A stretch of 64,000 nt of DNA from Herminiimonas arsenitoxidans (GCF_900130075.1 NZ_LT671418.1:1612001-1676000), one strand, 5' to 3'; shown: positions 1-9,560, numbered from the stretch's first letter. The notes: generated by a model from the sequence alone, not told the origin. Numbers and translations: made by a program.

Positions 1-1
1 C

Positions 2-163
2 ACGATGAATCCGGATACACGTCGCCTGTTGCCAGTCACACTCGGCGAGTTCGATCTGGAAGCATCAGAATCACGCTTCAATATGTTGATGGGCAAAGGC
101 GAAGCCGCTGCACGTCGTACATGGATAGAAGAACACGGCAACGAAGCAGAGGCCGATATCTGA
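2..163 (+). CDS. parE: DNA topoisomerase IV subunit B, C-terminal end (partial)
   Basis: The frame is open from the window edge to TGA at 161-163 and gives the last 53 or so residues. The visible tail contains MNPDTRRLLPV, FNMLMGKGEAAARR and ends GNEAEADI, the typical ParE C-terminus (TOPRIM side of the GyrB/ParE family). ParE is the ATPase subunit that pairs with ParC to decatenate daughter chromosomes, and parC lies one gene downstream. The stop overlaps the ATG of the next gene (TGATG), suggesting translational coupling. Confidence 0.9.
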   Translation, partial: TMNPDTRRLLPVTLGEFDLEASESRFNMLMGKGEAAARRTWIEEHGNEAEADI

Positions 164-969
164 TGTTGTCGATGCGCGCGTTTCTGCTGGCCTTGTCGCT
201 ATCTGTACTATCCGCTGCTGCGCATGCGGATATCTACAGCTACACCGACGCCAATGGTGACGCGCATTTTGCGACAGAAAAACTGGATCAGCGCTATCAA
301 CTGTTCGCGCGTGGCGATCAAGCCTTGCATGCATCCCAGCTTACGCCACTGACCGAACTAAGCGAACCGGAAGCATCTGCAGAATCAGAATCGCCGCTTT
401 CACATTTTCTATCGCAACATCCGAATCTGCAGAAGTACGAAAAGCTGTTGAATGATGTCGCCAGCGATTTCAATCTCGATCCTGCTTTGCTGAAGGCAGT
501 CGTGACCGTCGAATCCAGCTTCAATCCCAAAGTTGTGTCGCCTAAAGGTGCTGTCGGCTTGATGCAAGTGATGCCGGCGACCGCAGAACGTTTCGGCCTG
601 CATGCAGATCGCAAAAAAAGCGTTAGGCAAAAGCTGACCGATCCGGAAACCAATATCCGCATCGGCGCGCGTTACCTCAGCTTCCTGCGCGATATGTTCC
701 CGCATCAACAACAACTTGTCGTTGCCTCGTATAACGCAGGTGAAGGTGCAGTACAAAAATACAATAACGCGATTCCGCCGTATCAAGAGACGCGTAATTA
801 CGTCAAGCTGGTAACCCAGTTTTACAAGATGTTTCAACCAGCGACGCCAGCGGATACAGCAACATCAGATGAACCGAGTTATTCGAATCAGCTCGATTCC
901 AAACGCGTTCATCTGATCATCCCCGGACGTCGCAATATCTCTGTCGAATCCATTACTTCCATCGAATAA
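163..969 (+). CDS. lytic transglycosylase, SLT domain
   Basis: A periplasmic murein-cleaving transglycosylase of about 268 residues. I place the start at the ATG at 163, which overlaps the parE stop; an upstream in-frame ATG at 121 lies inside parE and would spoil the signal peptide (MLSMRAFLLALSLSVLSAAAHA). After the signal comes a DUF4124-like stretch (IYSYTDANGDAHF). The SLT domain follows at roughly residues 100-225, with the catalytic Glu in VESSFNP, then GLMQVMPATA and VASYNAGEGAV. The short C-terminal extension is unassigned. The gene sits between parE and parC, with 15 bp to parC, so it is probably in one operon with them. Confidence 0.9.
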   Translation: MLSMRAFLLALSLSVLSAAAHADIYSYTDANGDAHFATEKLDQRYQLFARGDQALHASQLTPLTELSEPEASAESESPLSHFLSQHPNLQKYEKLLNDVASDFNLDPALLKAVVTVESSFNPKVVSPKGAVGLMQVMPATAERFGLHADRKKSVRQKLTDPETNIRIGARYLSFLRDMFPHQQQLVVASYNAGEGAVQKYNNAIPPYQETRNYVKLVTQFYKMFQPATPADTATSDEPSYSNQLDSKRVHLIIPGRRNISVESITSIE

Positions 970-984
970 TTTTCCAGAATAATA

Positions 985-3297
985 ATGACTGATCAAGCCA
1001 ATCTTTTTGAATCTGTACCAGCCGATGGCGGCGAAGCACTGACACTGGCCACATTTGCCGAACGCGCTTATCTGGATTACGCCATTTCCGTCGTCAAGGG
1101 CCGCGCCCTGCCGGATGTCTGCGACGGCCAGAAGCCGGTACAACGCCGCATCCTGTTTGCGATGAATGAACTGGGCTTGAACTCCGCTGCCAAACCGCGC
1201 AAATCAGCTGCGGTAGTCGGCGATGTACTCGGTAAGTTGCATCCACATGGCGATCAATCGGTATATGACGCGCTGGTGCGTATGGCGCAGGATTTCTCAC
1301 TGCGTTATCCACTGATCGACGGTCAAGGCAACTTCGGTTCGCGCGATGGCGATGGCGCCGCGGCCATGCGATACACCGAAGCACGTCTGACGCCCATCGC
1401 AAAATTGCTGATGGAAGAAATCGACATGGGCACCGTCGACTTCCAGCCCAACTACGACGGCTCAACCGAAGAACCAAAACTCTTACCTAGCCGTTTGCCT
1501 TTCGTATTATTGAATGGCGCATCCGGTATTGCAGTTGGTATGGCGACAGAAATTCCTTCGCACAATCTGCGTGAAGTCGCGACCGCAGCCGTCGCCATCA
1601 TCCGCAATCCAAAATTGACGCATGAAGAATTGATGGCGATAGTACCTGGCCCGGATTTCCCAGGCGGTGGTCAGATCATCACCTCACCAACCGCGATCAG
1701 CGACATCTATCGCAGCGGTCGTGGCAGCGTCAAGGTGCGCGCGACGTGGAAGATAGAAGACATGGCGCGTGGCCAATGGCAAGCGGTCGTGACTGAACTG
1801 CCGCACGGCACGTCATCACAACGCGTGCTGGAAGAAATCGAAGAACTGACCAATCCAAAAATCAAGCTCGGCAAAAAATCGCTGTCGCCAGATCAATTGG
1901 CATTGAAGCAAATCATGTTGGCGATGCTCGATACAGTACGTGATGAATCCGGTCGCGAAGCGCCAGTGCGTCTGGTGTTCGAACCGAAATCGAAAAATCA
2001 GGATCCGACCGAATTCACCAATATGCTGCTGGCGCATACCTCGCTGGAAACCAGCGTCTCCATTAACCTGGTGATGATAGGTGGTGACGGGCGACCACGA
2101 CAAAAATCGCTGGGCGATATTCTGCGTGAATGGATCGATTTCCGCTTCACCACGATTACACGTCGCTCGCAATTCAAGCTGCAAAAAGTCAACGACCGCA
2201 TCCATATTCTGGAAGGCCGCGAAGCGATCCTGCTCAACATCGACAAGGTCATCAAGATCATCCGTGAATCGGATGAACCGAAACCGGCATTGATGGATGC
2301 ATTCAGATTGTCCGAGCGTCAAGCCGACGACATACTGGAAATTCGTCTGCGCCAATTGGCACGACTGGAAACCATCAAGATTCAGCAAGAGCTGGCTGAA
2401 CTGCGTAGTGAGAAATCCACGCTACAAGACTTGCTCGACAATCCATCGTCGATGAAGCGTCTGGTCATCAAGGAAATCGAAGCCGATGAAAAACAATTCG
2501 GTGATGCACGCCGCACGCTGATCGAAGTTGCAGAGAAAGCGACTGTCGAAACCAAAGTCATCGATGAACCAGTCACCGTCGTGATCTCGCAAAAAGGCTG
2601 GGTACGCGCACGCACTGCGCACGGTCACGATGCTGCGCAATTCACCTTCAAGGCTGGCGACGCGCTGTACGACACCTTTGAGTGCCGCACCGTCGATACC
2701 TTGCTGGTATTCGGATCTAACGGCCGTATCTATTCGGTTCCGGTTTCCGCCCTGCCCGGTGCACGCGGCGATGGCGTCCCTATCACCACGCTGGTTGAAT
2801 TGGCGAGCGGCACACGCATCCTGCATTACTTCGCTGGCCCTGCCGATGTGACCTTGCTGCTGGCATCAACTGCCGGTTACGGCTTCACCGCCAAATCAGG
2901 CGACATGGTCAGCCGTACCCGTGGCGGCAAAGCCTTCATCACACTGGACGACGGCGACGAACCGTTGACACCACGCCCAGTAACAGCTGCGGCCAGCGCA
3001 ATTGCCTGCCTGTCGGAAAAAGGCCGTGTGTTGGTATTCGGCATAGATGAAATCAAATCGTTGGGCGCAGGTGGTCGCGGTGTGATTCTGATGGATCTGG
3101 AAAAGAACGAGAAACTGCTGGCAGCAGAACCGATCAGTCAACGCGGCGTCCTTGTCTCCGGCGCTGGACGCGGTGGCAAAGCGCAGGAAGTCTTGTTGTC
3201 GGCATCAGGACTTGCCGTACACATCGGCAAGCGTGCACGCAAAGGCAAGGCACTGGAATCGAAGATCAAGGCAACAACGCTGACAGCGCAAAAATAG
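985..3297 (+). CDS. parC: DNA topoisomerase IV subunit A
   Basis: A full-length ParC of 770 residues, the DNA-cleaving subunit of topoisomerase IV. The breakage-reunion domain includes the quinolone-resistance region near residue 87 ([12 protein letters not shown]). The catalytic tyrosine is in [11 protein letters not shown] near residue 130. The C-terminal half shows the beta-pinwheel repeats of the ParC type ([27 protein letters not shown]) and lacks the acidic GyrA tail. The parE end two genes upstream supports ParC rather than GyrA. The start at ATG 985 is the first good start after the upstream stop. Confidence 0.97.
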   Translation: MTDQANLFESVPADGGEALTLATFAERAYLDYAISVVKGRALPDVCDGQKPVQRRILFAMNELGLNSAAKPRKSAAVVGDVLGKLHPHGDQSVYDALVRMAQDFSLRYPLIDGQGNFGSRDGDGAAAMRYTEARLTPIAKLLMEEIDMGTVDFQPNYDGSTEEPKLLPSRLPFVLLNGASGIAVGMATEIPSHNLREVATAAVAIIRNPKLTHEELMAIVPGPDFPGGGQIITSPTAISDIYRSGRGSVKVRATWKIEDMARGQWQAVVTELPHGTSSQRVLEEIEELTNPKIKLGKKSLSPDQLALKQIMLAMLDTVRDESGREAPVRLVFEPKSKNQDPTEFTNMLLAHTSLETSVSINLVMIGGDGRPRQKSLGDILREWIDFRFTTITRRSQFKLQKVNDRIHILEGREAILLNIDKVIKIIRESDEPKPALMDAFRLSERQADDILEIRLRQLARLETIKIQQELAELRSEKSTLQDLLDNPSSMKRLVIKEIEADEKQFGDARRTLIEVAEKATVETKVIDEPVTVVISQKGWVRARTAHGHDAAQFTFKAGDALYDTFECRTVDTLLVFGSNGRIYSVPVSALPGARGDGVPITTLVELASGTRILHYFAGPADVTLLLASTAGYGFTAKSGDMVSRTRGGKAFITLDDGDEPLTPRPVTAAASAIACLSEKGRVLVFGIDEIKSLGAGGRGVILMDLEKNEKLLAAEPISQRGVLVSGAGRGGKAQEVLLSASGLAVHIGKRARKGKALESKIKATTLTAQK

Positions 3298-3310
3298 GTA
3301 GAACACCAGC

Positions 3311-4411
3311 ATGTCCAGTACGGAACCATCCAAACCTGTTTCTACTGTACCAACGGCTAAATCGAAGACGCGTCGTCGTCTTCGATTTATGCTGCTGCTA
3401 GCTTTGCTCGTTGCTGCTTATGGCCTCATCCATGCCTACCTCATTTCCCCTCCTCCGCTATACAAGAATAACTATCTGCAAGGCCCGATAGGCGGCGATT
3501 TTCTGAAGTGGCAATGGGAGCGCCTCACGCAAGGCTTGCCCAAGCCACCTGCTAACGGCTATCACTTCCCTATCGTCAAGCCAGAACCTGGCTGGCTGCA
3601 AGCCAACAAGACCGTTTCCACCGCAACGTGGATAGGTCATGCGACGGTGCTGGTACAAATGCGCGGCGTGAATATCCTGACCGATCCGATTTGGTCTGAG
3701 CGTGCATCACCATTCGCCTTCATGGGTCCGCAACGCAAGGTGCCGCCCGCTCTCGACTACGCGCAACTGCCGCATATTGATGTAGTGCTGATTTCGCATA
3801 ATCACTACGATCATCTGGATAAAGAAACCGTACTGAAACTGAATCAGCAGGCAGGTGGCGCGCCATTGTTCCTCGTGCCTCTTGGCATCAAGAGTTGGAT
3901 GGCCGATATCGGCATCAACAATGTGCAGGAGCTAGGCTGGTGGGATAAAACAGAAGTCAGCGGGCTCGACTTCAATTTCGTCCCGGTACAGCATTGGTCG
4001 GCACGCGGCTTGAACGATAGATTCCAAACCTTATGGGGCGGCTGGGCGGTGACGACGCCGACGAATACAGCAACGCCGCAGTCATTCTTCTTTGCCGGCG
4101 ATACAGGCTTCTCGAAAGATTTTGAAGATATAGGCAAACGCTTTGCACCCTTCGATCTGGCGCTACTGCCGATAGGCGCGTATGCGCCACGCTGGTTCAT
4201 GAAAGCACAACATGTCGATCCAGGCGAAGCGGTAAAGATACACAACAACATCCATGCACGACGTTCTATCGCCATACATTGGGGGACGTTTGAATTAGCG
4301 GATGAATCGCTGGATGAGCCGCCGAAAGCATTGGCGCAGGAATTGAGAAAGGCGCAGATTCCTGCAGCCGACTTCGTCGCGATCAAGCATGGAGAGATGG
4401 TGCGGTTCTAA
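3311..4411 (+). CDS. metallo-beta-lactamase-fold hydrolase, NAPE-PLD/UlaG-like
   Basis: A 366-residue protein with an N-terminal membrane anchor or signal (RFMLLLALLVAAYGLIHAYL, about residues 26-45). A metallo-beta-lactamase fold follows. Metal-ligand motifs visible are ISHNHYDHLDKET (about residue 160), AGDTGFSKDF and a late IAIHWGTFE. This set and the FAPFDLALLPIGAYAPRWFM stretch match the bacterial NAPE-phospholipase-D-like / UlaG-like branch. The substrate cannot be read from the sequence. It starts 13 bp after parC and may be cotranscribed. Confidence 0.8.
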   Translation: MSSTEPSKPVSTVPTAKSKTRRRLRFMLLLALLVAAYGLIHAYLISPPPLYKNNYLQGPIGGDFLKWQWERLTQGLPKPPANGYHFPIVKPEPGWLQANKTVSTATWIGHATVLVQMRGVNILTDPIWSERASPFAFMGPQRKVPPALDYAQLPHIDVVLISHNHYDHLDKETVLKLNQQAGGAPLFLVPLGIKSWMADIGINNVQELGWWDKTEVSGLDFNFVPVQHWSARGLNDRFQTLWGGWAVTTPTNTATPQSFFFAGDTGFSKDFEDIGKRFAPFDLALLPIGAYAPRWFMKAQHVDPGEAVKIHNNIHARRSIAIHWGTFELADESLDEPPKALAQELRKAQIPAADFVAIKHGEMVRF

Positions 4412-4508
4412 TGAGTGTGCTCAGCAATTGAGTAACGCCGTAAAGCAAGCACTTGATCACATGGTTAGTGCATCGCCATCCAAGAAAACTTACGTTATCA
4501 AATAAACG

Positions 4509-4536
4509 TCTGCTATCGGCCAAAAGCGGACATTCA
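4509..4536 (-). repeat. interspersed palindromic repeat, copy A
   Basis: A 28-bp unit whose reverse complement reads GAATGTCCGCTTTTGGCCG then ATAGCAGAC. It matches two further units at 6099-6127 and 9471-9501, all intergenic. The outer arms (AATGTC/GCAGAC) are inverted, so the unit could fold. It lies in the 283-bp gap between the hydrolase and the next gene, which otherwise holds nothing recognisable. Confidence 0.6.
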
Positions 4537-4694
4537 CATACTTCTCCATATTTATGGGATGTTTGCACGTAGGCAACTCGGCAATACTCCATGCTTAAGC
4601 TGAAATACGCAAACGCGTATTTTGATTCGCACATAACCCTTCCTTCAAGCGGATGTCTACCAGCGCCGCTTAAGTCAAACGTAGGCCATCGACT

Positions 4695-5117
4695 ATGACT
4701 GTCCAATACTTTCGCTTGCTTCTCATCGTTTCCTTTGTTATCGGCGTCATCGGGGGCGGGATTGACCTCGTGTTTCCCGAACTATTGCCGGAAAAATTTC
4801 ATGAAGCCCAAGGGCAATATGCGCAGTACGATACGTTTTCAACGTCGTTTTTGCTATTTCTTATTGGTTCAGCGATAGCTATATTCGTTGTGGCCATCGT
4901 GAGCTTTTACGGCCTGTACCGGCTACGTCCTTGGGCTCCGCGCCTCTCGCTTGTTTTCACATCATTGGCACTGCTTTTTCTAGTTTTCGCGGGGCCGTCT
5001 GCGCAATCCGGTATTGCAGTTGCTGCGTGTTATCTCTCGTCATATATTTGGGGCGCTGTAATAGTGTTTGCATTTTTTGCTCCATTTAACGCACATTTCC
5101 GACGCGGAAATGGCTAA
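4695..5117 (+). CDS. small integral membrane protein, unknown
   Basis: A 140-residue protein that I do not recognise. It has four probable membrane segments: residues 7-28 (LLLIVSFVIGVIGGGIDLVF), 50-75 (LLFLIGSAIAIFVVAIVSFYG), 82-102 and 108-130. It ends in a short basic tail. There is no catalytic motif. It is 12 bp upstream of an acetyltransferase gene and probably shares its transcript. Its base composition is more AT-rich than parC, in keeping with an accessory origin for the 4.4-9.6 kb stretch. Confidence 0.6.
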   Translation: MTVQYFRLLLIVSFVIGVIGGGIDLVFPELLPEKFHEAQGQYAQYDTFSTSFLLFLIGSAIAIFVVAIVSFYGLYRLRPWAPRLSLVFTSLALLFLVFAGPSAQSGIAVAACYLSSYIWGAVIVFAFFAPFNAHFRRGNG

Positions 5118-5129
5118 CCCTTCCTACAC

Positions 5130-5543
5130 ATGGCATACGAAATAAGAACTGGACCAGATATTGAATGGCAAGAGGTAGCGAACCTTTTCGAAGCAGTCGG
5201 CTGGGGGACTAAATATGATGAATTGTCAGTCCAGCGCTCAATGCAAGCTTATCCTCATGTCGCTTACGCACGAGATACGGCCGGTAATCTCATCGGATAT
5301 GTGACAGCATTTAGTGACGGTGCTTTTAGCACTATGCTCGGAGAGCTAGTGGTACATCCTGCGGCACAAAAACAAGGTGTTGGAAAGTCTTTACTAGCAA
5401 CCGTGGAAATGAGATTTCCTAACGTTCCTGTCACGGTCAAAGCTCTTGGTAACGCAAAGAAGTTTTTTGAGGCCTGTGGCTATCGAGTGCCAAATGTAGA
5501 AGTAACTTTCATGTTTAAAACGCTCCGCACCGTTACGGCATAA
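5130..5543 (+). CDS. GNAT-family N-acetyltransferase
   Basis: A 137-residue single-domain GNAT protein. The acetyl-CoA-binding motif A is visible as LVVHPAAQKQGVGKSLLATVE (about residues 72-92; core QGVGKS). The later F-F-E-A-C-G-Y-R element (about 112-119) fits motif B. The substrate is unknown. It lies 12 bp after the membrane-protein gene and 114 bp before the tautomerase gene. The start at ATG 5130 gives the usual family length. Confidence 0.8.
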   Translation: MAYEIRTGPDIEWQEVANLFEAVGWGTKYDELSVQRSMQAYPHVAYARDTAGNLIGYVTAFSDGAFSTMLGELVVHPAAQKQGVGKSLLATVEMRFPNVPVTVKALGNAKKFFEACGYRVPNVEVTFMFKTLRTVTA

Positions 5544-5657
5544 CTATCCACTTTAGAGAAGACTTTGAGAGATTATGACAACTGAAAAAAATCCCATCAG
5601 TATCACGCGACGCTTACTTAAATATCTGATCAATTTTTTTTAACCTTTGGAGTCCAA

Positions 5658-6065
5658 ATGCCATTCATTAGAAGCGCTGTAAAGCGAGGCACAACGCCTA
5701 AACAGAAACAAGCCATCGTCGATGGAATCCATCAAGCGCTCGTGGAAAGCATAGGCATGCCCACTGATGAGCTCTTCAATTTGGTGTCCGAGTACGAACC
5801 GGAAAACTTCTTCTATGACAGACGATTTAACGGGATTTCGCGATCGGACAGCCTCGTCGTTATCGAGATTACAATGCGTCGTGGTCGCAGTGATGCAATG
5901 AAGAAGGCGCTTTACGCAAACATCGCAACCAACCTGGAAAAGCTGGGTGGCATCTCGCCCAAGGACGTCTTTATCTTCACGCACGAAAATGATTACTCGG
6001 ACTGGTCTGTTGGAAACGGCTTGTTTGCAATGACCATTGCTCAGCAGAGAGGTTCTGATTCCTAA
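5658..6065 (+). CDS. tautomerase superfamily protein
   Basis: A 135-residue protein that begins MPFIRSAVKRGTTPKQKQ. Removal of Met would leave an N-terminal proline, the catalytic base in 4-oxalocrotonate-tautomerase-like enzymes. A good ribosome-binding site (TTTGGAG) sits 7 nt before the ATG. The length and the DELFNLVSEYEPENFFYD stretch match the longer, two-unit tautomerase/MIF-like group rather than the 62-residue 4-OT. The substrate is not inferable. Confidence 0.75.
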   Translation: MPFIRSAVKRGTTPKQKQAIVDGIHQALVESIGMPTDELFNLVSEYEPENFFYDRRFNGISRSDSLVVIEITMRRGRSDAMKKALYANIATNLEKLGGISPKDVFIFTHENDYSDWSVGNGLFAMTIAQQRGSDS

Positions 6066-6098
6066 AGCTGGCTTAACAATTTCTTCGCTGGATCGCGG

Positions 6099-6127
6099 AT
6101 GTCCGCTTTGGGTCGTAAGCAGACATT
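6099..6127 (+). repeat. interspersed palindromic repeat, copy B
   Basis: ATGTCCGCTTTGGGTCGTAA followed by GCAGACATTC. This is the best palindrome of the three copies: ATGTCCGC pairs with GCAGACAT apart from one position. It lies 21 bp before the first copy of the 168-bp direct repeat. Confidence 0.6.
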
Positions 6128-6147
6128 CAATGAATTCGACGAAGGAG

Positions 6148-6315
6148 GTACATCAAGAGCCTACTAAGCTCTTAATGTACCGACAGAATGCTAAGGAAAT
6201 CAAAGCGTTAGATGGCCCGTTGAAAAACTGGGCCATTTTTTATGGCAGGTCGGTGATCAGTCCAGAGATTTTCACGAAGTAGGAAGGTGTAAGTAGACTG
6301 TATACACACCAATGT
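6148..6315 (+). repeat. 168-bp direct repeat, copy 1 (hairpin plus terminator)
   Basis: It aligns without gaps to 9281-9448, about 85% identical by eye. The 5' part is a long inverted repeat: GTACATCAAGAGC (6148-6160) against GCTCTTAATGTAC (6168-6180). A conserved CGACAGAATGCTAAGGAAA tract follows, then a rho-independent terminator at 6212-6241. The 3' end is CTGTATACACACCAATGT. Together the two copies bracket the autotransporter gene. I do not recognise the family. Confidence 0.85.
6212..6241 (+). terminator. rho-independent terminator in repeat copy 1
   Basis: The stem is ATGGCCC (6212-6218) with GGGCCAT (6230-6236), an 11-nt A-rich loop and a six-T run. It would end transcripts from the acetyltransferase/tautomerase side before the autotransporter promoter region. 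Confidence 0.85.
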
Positions 6316-6714
6316 GTGATTCGAACACTTGATCGGAAATGTGAGTTTTCGATCCAAAGCGGCATGGCACCGCTCATCACTCATCCGCAAAATACCGCCG
6401 AAATATACTTAAAAAATATCTATTTTCAGTGATGTTCAATCAGACGCATTCGTGTATTCTGTTGCCCGTAAAACATCAAACCAAAATACAAAATACAAAA
6501 GACAGGCGCAGATATCCGGATATCTGAACTGATCTGAGCAAAAAAATAGTGATCTAACATCCCCTTGATAGATGTGGCACCGCTGGTCGCGCAAGCGATT
6601 TATGACGATGTCGAGGGAGTGGTCGGTCAGCACAGCAGCCCCTATTTTTGATGGGGCAGTAGTGCGTCGACCAAAGCGAATACCGACATATTAAACAATT
6701 AGCTACCCTACATC
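6316..6714. other. intergenic region upstream of the autotransporter gene
   Basis: About 400 bp without a convincing gene. It is AT-rich around 6400-6500. A GCCCC/GGGGC inverted repeat flanks TATTTTTGAT near 6636-6655, a possible attenuator or terminator stem. The autotransporter promoter must lie here, but no clear -35/-10 pair stands out. Confidence 0.4.
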
Positions 6715-9249
6715 ATGTCTATAAAATCTAAAAAGCGTCGCTTGCAACTGCCTTCAGTACAACAAGGTAGCAAACTTTCAGTCATCGTTTTGGCGGTCGG
6801 CTTTGCACTGGGTAATAGCACTCATGCCAATGCCGCGTGTATGCCCGCTAGCTTCATTTCTTTTACGCTTTTCGGCCCTGAAGGCTGTGTGGCGTGGAGT
6901 GCTGGAGATTTTACGGTGACCAGCACCGGGACGCTTAGTGGAGCAGCAAACGCTGTCGAGGTATCAGGCGTCGTAGGCACACTGGACAACAATGGCGTAA
7001 TCAACGGCACTAATTCCGGTATCCACAACACGGGCGCTATGACCGCCCTGAACAACAACAAGACCATTTCAGGCGGTGCCTATGGTATTCATAGCGACAA
7101 CGGTAGCAGCATCACTTCGCTGCATAACACTGCCACCGGTACAATTAGTGGTGACACCGGCGTTCTGGCAGGAAACCTGACCCCATCTGGCTCGATCACC
7201 ATTACGACCATCACCAACGACGGTACCATCTCGGGCAACATGGGTGTCGGCACCAGTACCAATGCGACTATCGGTACCTTGGTTAATACCGGCACCATCA
7301 CAGGCGCTCAGGGCGGCATTGGCAATGCAGGCAATATCAACATATTGAACAATAGCGGAACCATCTCAAGCAACGATTATGCGATTTATAACGCAGCAAG
7401 CGGCACCTTTGGCTCTATCACCAATAGCGGAACCATCTCAAGCAACGGTTATGCGATTTATAACGCAGGAGCCGGCACCCTTGGCCCTATCACCAATAGC
7501 GGTACGATCGCCGGTTCGATCCGGAACGACTCTGCCAATAACCTGACTATCAACGGTGCCAGCGGTGCCAGTTTCGGGATTTTGACAGGCTCCAGCGCAG
7601 GCCTAGACACCACTGATCAAGGTCTCATCACCAATACTTCGTCAAACCTTATCTTCAACTCCGGCAATCTGCTGCTGAACAATAACATCAACGTCGGCAC
7701 CCGCACGGTTAGCAACACCGCAGCCACGCTGCAGGTCAATAACGGCATTACCGTCACTGGCAATTACAATCAAGGCGCTGGCGCAACCCTGCTCATAGGC
7801 GTCGCGAATGGTGCAGTAGCAACAGGCGCCGTTAACTCTGATAACGGTTACGGTCGTTTGGTGGTTTCAGGTAGCGCCACGATTGCTGCCGGTTCAGCGG
7901 TCACGTTAAAACCATTAACTACCTACGCCTTCGCTGCAGGTCAACGCTTTGTCGTCGTGACTGCGGCTGGTGCCGCTAGCTACAACGAGAATGCATTGAA
8001 TTATGCTGCCTCCGGCTATACAGGATCCCTCTCTGGTAGCACTGTGACGTCCGGTGGCACTAACAATCTGGTAGTTACGCTGGGAACCAATCCTGCCACA
8101 CCAGCAACGTCTTCCCCTGCAACCGTACCGAATGCTGTCGCTGCACTTGGCGGGCTATCTCGCTACACAGGGATCGATCCGGCTCTTTTAAATCTGTTCA
8201 ATGCCGGTCAGGCAATGAATCTGGGTTCGACTGCCGATGCCAATCGCGCTGGCCGTCAGTTAAATCCTGTCTCATCGCCGGTAAGCAGTCAGGCAGTCAC
8301 TGCGCCAACAGTCGATACACTTAATATCGTGGCCGCCCATACTGATAGTTTGCGTTTGGCACAAACCGGCAGAGCCAGCGGTCTCTCCGCTGGTTCGGCA
8401 GCATCTGCTACCGGCGTCTGGGGACAAGCTTTCGCTGGGCAAGCCAGACAGGATGAGCGTAATGATGTCAGTGCTTATCGTGCCAATTATAGTGGCCTGT
8501 TATTTGGCGTTGACCAGCAGTTGGATGAACGCTGGAATATCGGCGGGGCATTCAGTTATAGCAATGCTCGCATCCGTGACACCGGTAGCAATGCAGGTGA
8601 TTCCAGTGATGTGGACGCTTACGGTTTGCTGGCTTACGGTAGTTATAGTGGTCAGCCTTGGTATCTGAATTTCTCTGCAGGCGCAGTCCAGCAACGTTAC
8701 GCCACGACCCGCACCGTCAGCTTCCCTGGTTTCGCTGGCGTTGCTACTGGCAAGTTCGACGGCATGCAGTATGTGGCGAAGGCTGAAGTAGGTTATCCAC
8801 TGGCCACAGGTAGTGTCACCACCACCCCGTTATTAGGTCTGACCTATAGCCGCTTGAATCAGGATGCCTATACGGAAAGCGGCGGCAACGGCGCTGCGCT
8901 GGCCGTTGGCTCAACTAGCGTCAACTCGCTGCAAAGTGATCTGGGTGTTAAATTCGAACGCGAACTGACGACTTCGTATGGGAATTTGATACCGAGCCTG
9001 AAACTGGCTTGGCGTCATGAATTTGACAATAATCGTGTGGCGACCAATGCACGTTTTGCAGCAGATCCAAGTGGCGCAACCAGCTTTACGTCGCTTGGTG
9101 TCAGCCCGATCAAGAATTCGGCGATGATCTCTTTGGGCGCGACGCTGTTACGCCAGAAGAATCTGAGCTTGTCTGTCCGTTATGACTTACAGACAGGATC
9201 AGGCTTCCTTGCCCAGAGTGGCAGCTTACGTTTGCGCAAATTGTTTTAA
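6715..9249 (+). CDS. autotransporter (type Va) with beta-helical passenger
   Basis: An 844-residue outer-membrane autotransporter. The long basic N-terminus and hydrophobic core (LSVIVLAVGFALGNSTHANA) form an extended signal. The passenger (about residues 45-500) is rich in N, G, T and S, with repeated 'ITNSGTI' turns typical of a right-handed beta-helix. A Pro/Ala/Thr linker (ATPATSSPATVP) precedes the C-terminal part. The beta-barrel covers about 575-844, starting near GVWGQAFAGQARQDERN and ending SGSLRLRKLF with the terminal Phe needed for barrel insertion. There is no protease triad, so an adhesin role is likely (inference). The gene is isolated and bracketed by the 168-bp repeats. Confidence 0.9.
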   Translation: MSIKSKKRRLQLPSVQQGSKLSVIVLAVGFALGNSTHANAACMPASFISFTLFGPEGCVAWSAGDFTVTSTGTLSGAANAVEVSGVVGTLDNNGVINGTNSGIHNTGAMTALNNNKTISGGAYGIHSDNGSSITSLHNTATGTISGDTGVLAGNLTPSGSITITTITNDGTISGNMGVGTSTNATIGTLVNTGTITGAQGGIGNAGNINILNNSGTISSNDYAIYNAASGTFGSITNSGTISSNGYAIYNAGAGTLGPITNSGTIAGSIRNDSANNLTINGASGASFGILTGSSAGLDTTDQGLITNTSSNLIFNSGNLLLNNNINVGTRTVSNTAATLQVNNGITVTGNYNQGAGATLLIGVANGAVATGAVNSDNGYGRLVVSGSATIAAGSAVTLKPLTTYAFAAGQRFVVVTAAGAASYNENALNYAASGYTGSLSGSTVTSGGTNNLVVTLGTNPATPATSSPATVPNAVAALGGLSRYTGIDPALLNLFNAGQAMNLGSTADANRAGRQLNPVSSPVSSQAVTAPTVDTLNIVAAHTDSLRLAQTGRASGLSAGSAASATGVWGQAFAGQARQDERNDVSAYRANYSGLLFGVDQQLDERWNIGGAFSYSNARIRDTGSNAGDSSDVDAYGLLAYGSYSGQPWYLNFSAGAVQQRYATTRTVSFPGFAGVATGKFDGMQYVAKAEVGYPLATGSVTTTPLLGLTYSRLNQDAYTESGGNGAALAVGSTSVNSLQSDLGVKFERELTTSYGNLIPSLKLAWRHEFDNNRVATNARFAADPSGATSFTSLGVSPIKNSAMISLGATLLRQKNLSLSVRYDLQTGSGFLAQSGSLRLRKLF
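7351..7506 (+). repeat. tandem 72-bp coding repeat in the passenger
   Basis: AATAGCGGAACCATCTCAAG recurs exactly 72 bp later (7351 and 7423), and a third, diverged start lies at 7495. This is a 24-residue protein repeat (NSGTISSN.YAIYNA.) forming successive coils of the passenger helix. It is a likely site of length variation between strains. Confidence 0.75.
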
Positions 9250-9280
9250 TTTGCAGAGCTGGATGTCTCTGTCGTGGAGA

Positions 9281-9448
9281 GTACATCAAGAGCTTTCTAA
9301 GCTCTTGATGCACCGACAGAATGCTAAGGAAATCAAACTGTTAAATGGCCCGTTGAAAAACTGGGCCATTTTTTATGGAAGGTCGGTGATTGTTCAGGCG
9401 ATTCCAAAGATGTGGGAAGGTGTAAGTTGGCTGTATACACACCAATGT
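9281..9448 (+). repeat. 168-bp direct repeat, copy 2
   Basis: The same length and orientation as 6148-6315, starting 31 bp after the autotransporter stop. The hairpin is GTACATCAAGAGC (9281-9293) with GCTCTTGATGCAC (9301-9313). The stem is kept although several bases differ from copy 1. The terminator is at 9345-9374. Sequence after the terminator is less conserved until the GTATACACACCAATGT end. Confidence 0.85.
9345..9374 (+). terminator. rho-independent terminator after the autotransporter
   Basis: ATGGCCC (9345-9351) pairs with GGGCCAT (9363-9369) and is followed by a run of six T. It is identical in stem and loop to the copy-1 terminator and probably ends the autotransporter mRNA. Confidence 0.85.
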
Positions 9449-9470
9449 CTGGCTAACGAACTTTTATGGC

Positions 9471-9501
9471 GATGTCAGCTTTCGGCCAAAAGCGGACATT
9501 C
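9471..9501 (-). repeat. interspersed palindromic repeat, copy C
   Basis: The reverse complement reads GAATGTCCGCTTTTGGCCG then AAAGCTGACATC. It shares 19 bases with copy A. It lies between repeat copy 2 and the IS21 remnant. Confidence 0.55.
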
Positions 9502-9560
9502 AAAATCACTGCCACATATTCATGGCATATCCACATAAAGGATTCAGCATTAAGGGAAGA

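Noticed and set aside
5575..5643. A 22-residue frame (MTTEKNPISITRRLLKYLINFF) before the tautomerase gene
   Set aside because: Too short, with no convincing ribosome-binding site or homologue I recognise; it may be debris of a lost gene.
7089..7506. CRISPR-like periodicity in the autotransporter passenger
   Set aside because: The 72-bp repeats are in frame, encode 24-residue beta-helix coils and have no variable spacers.
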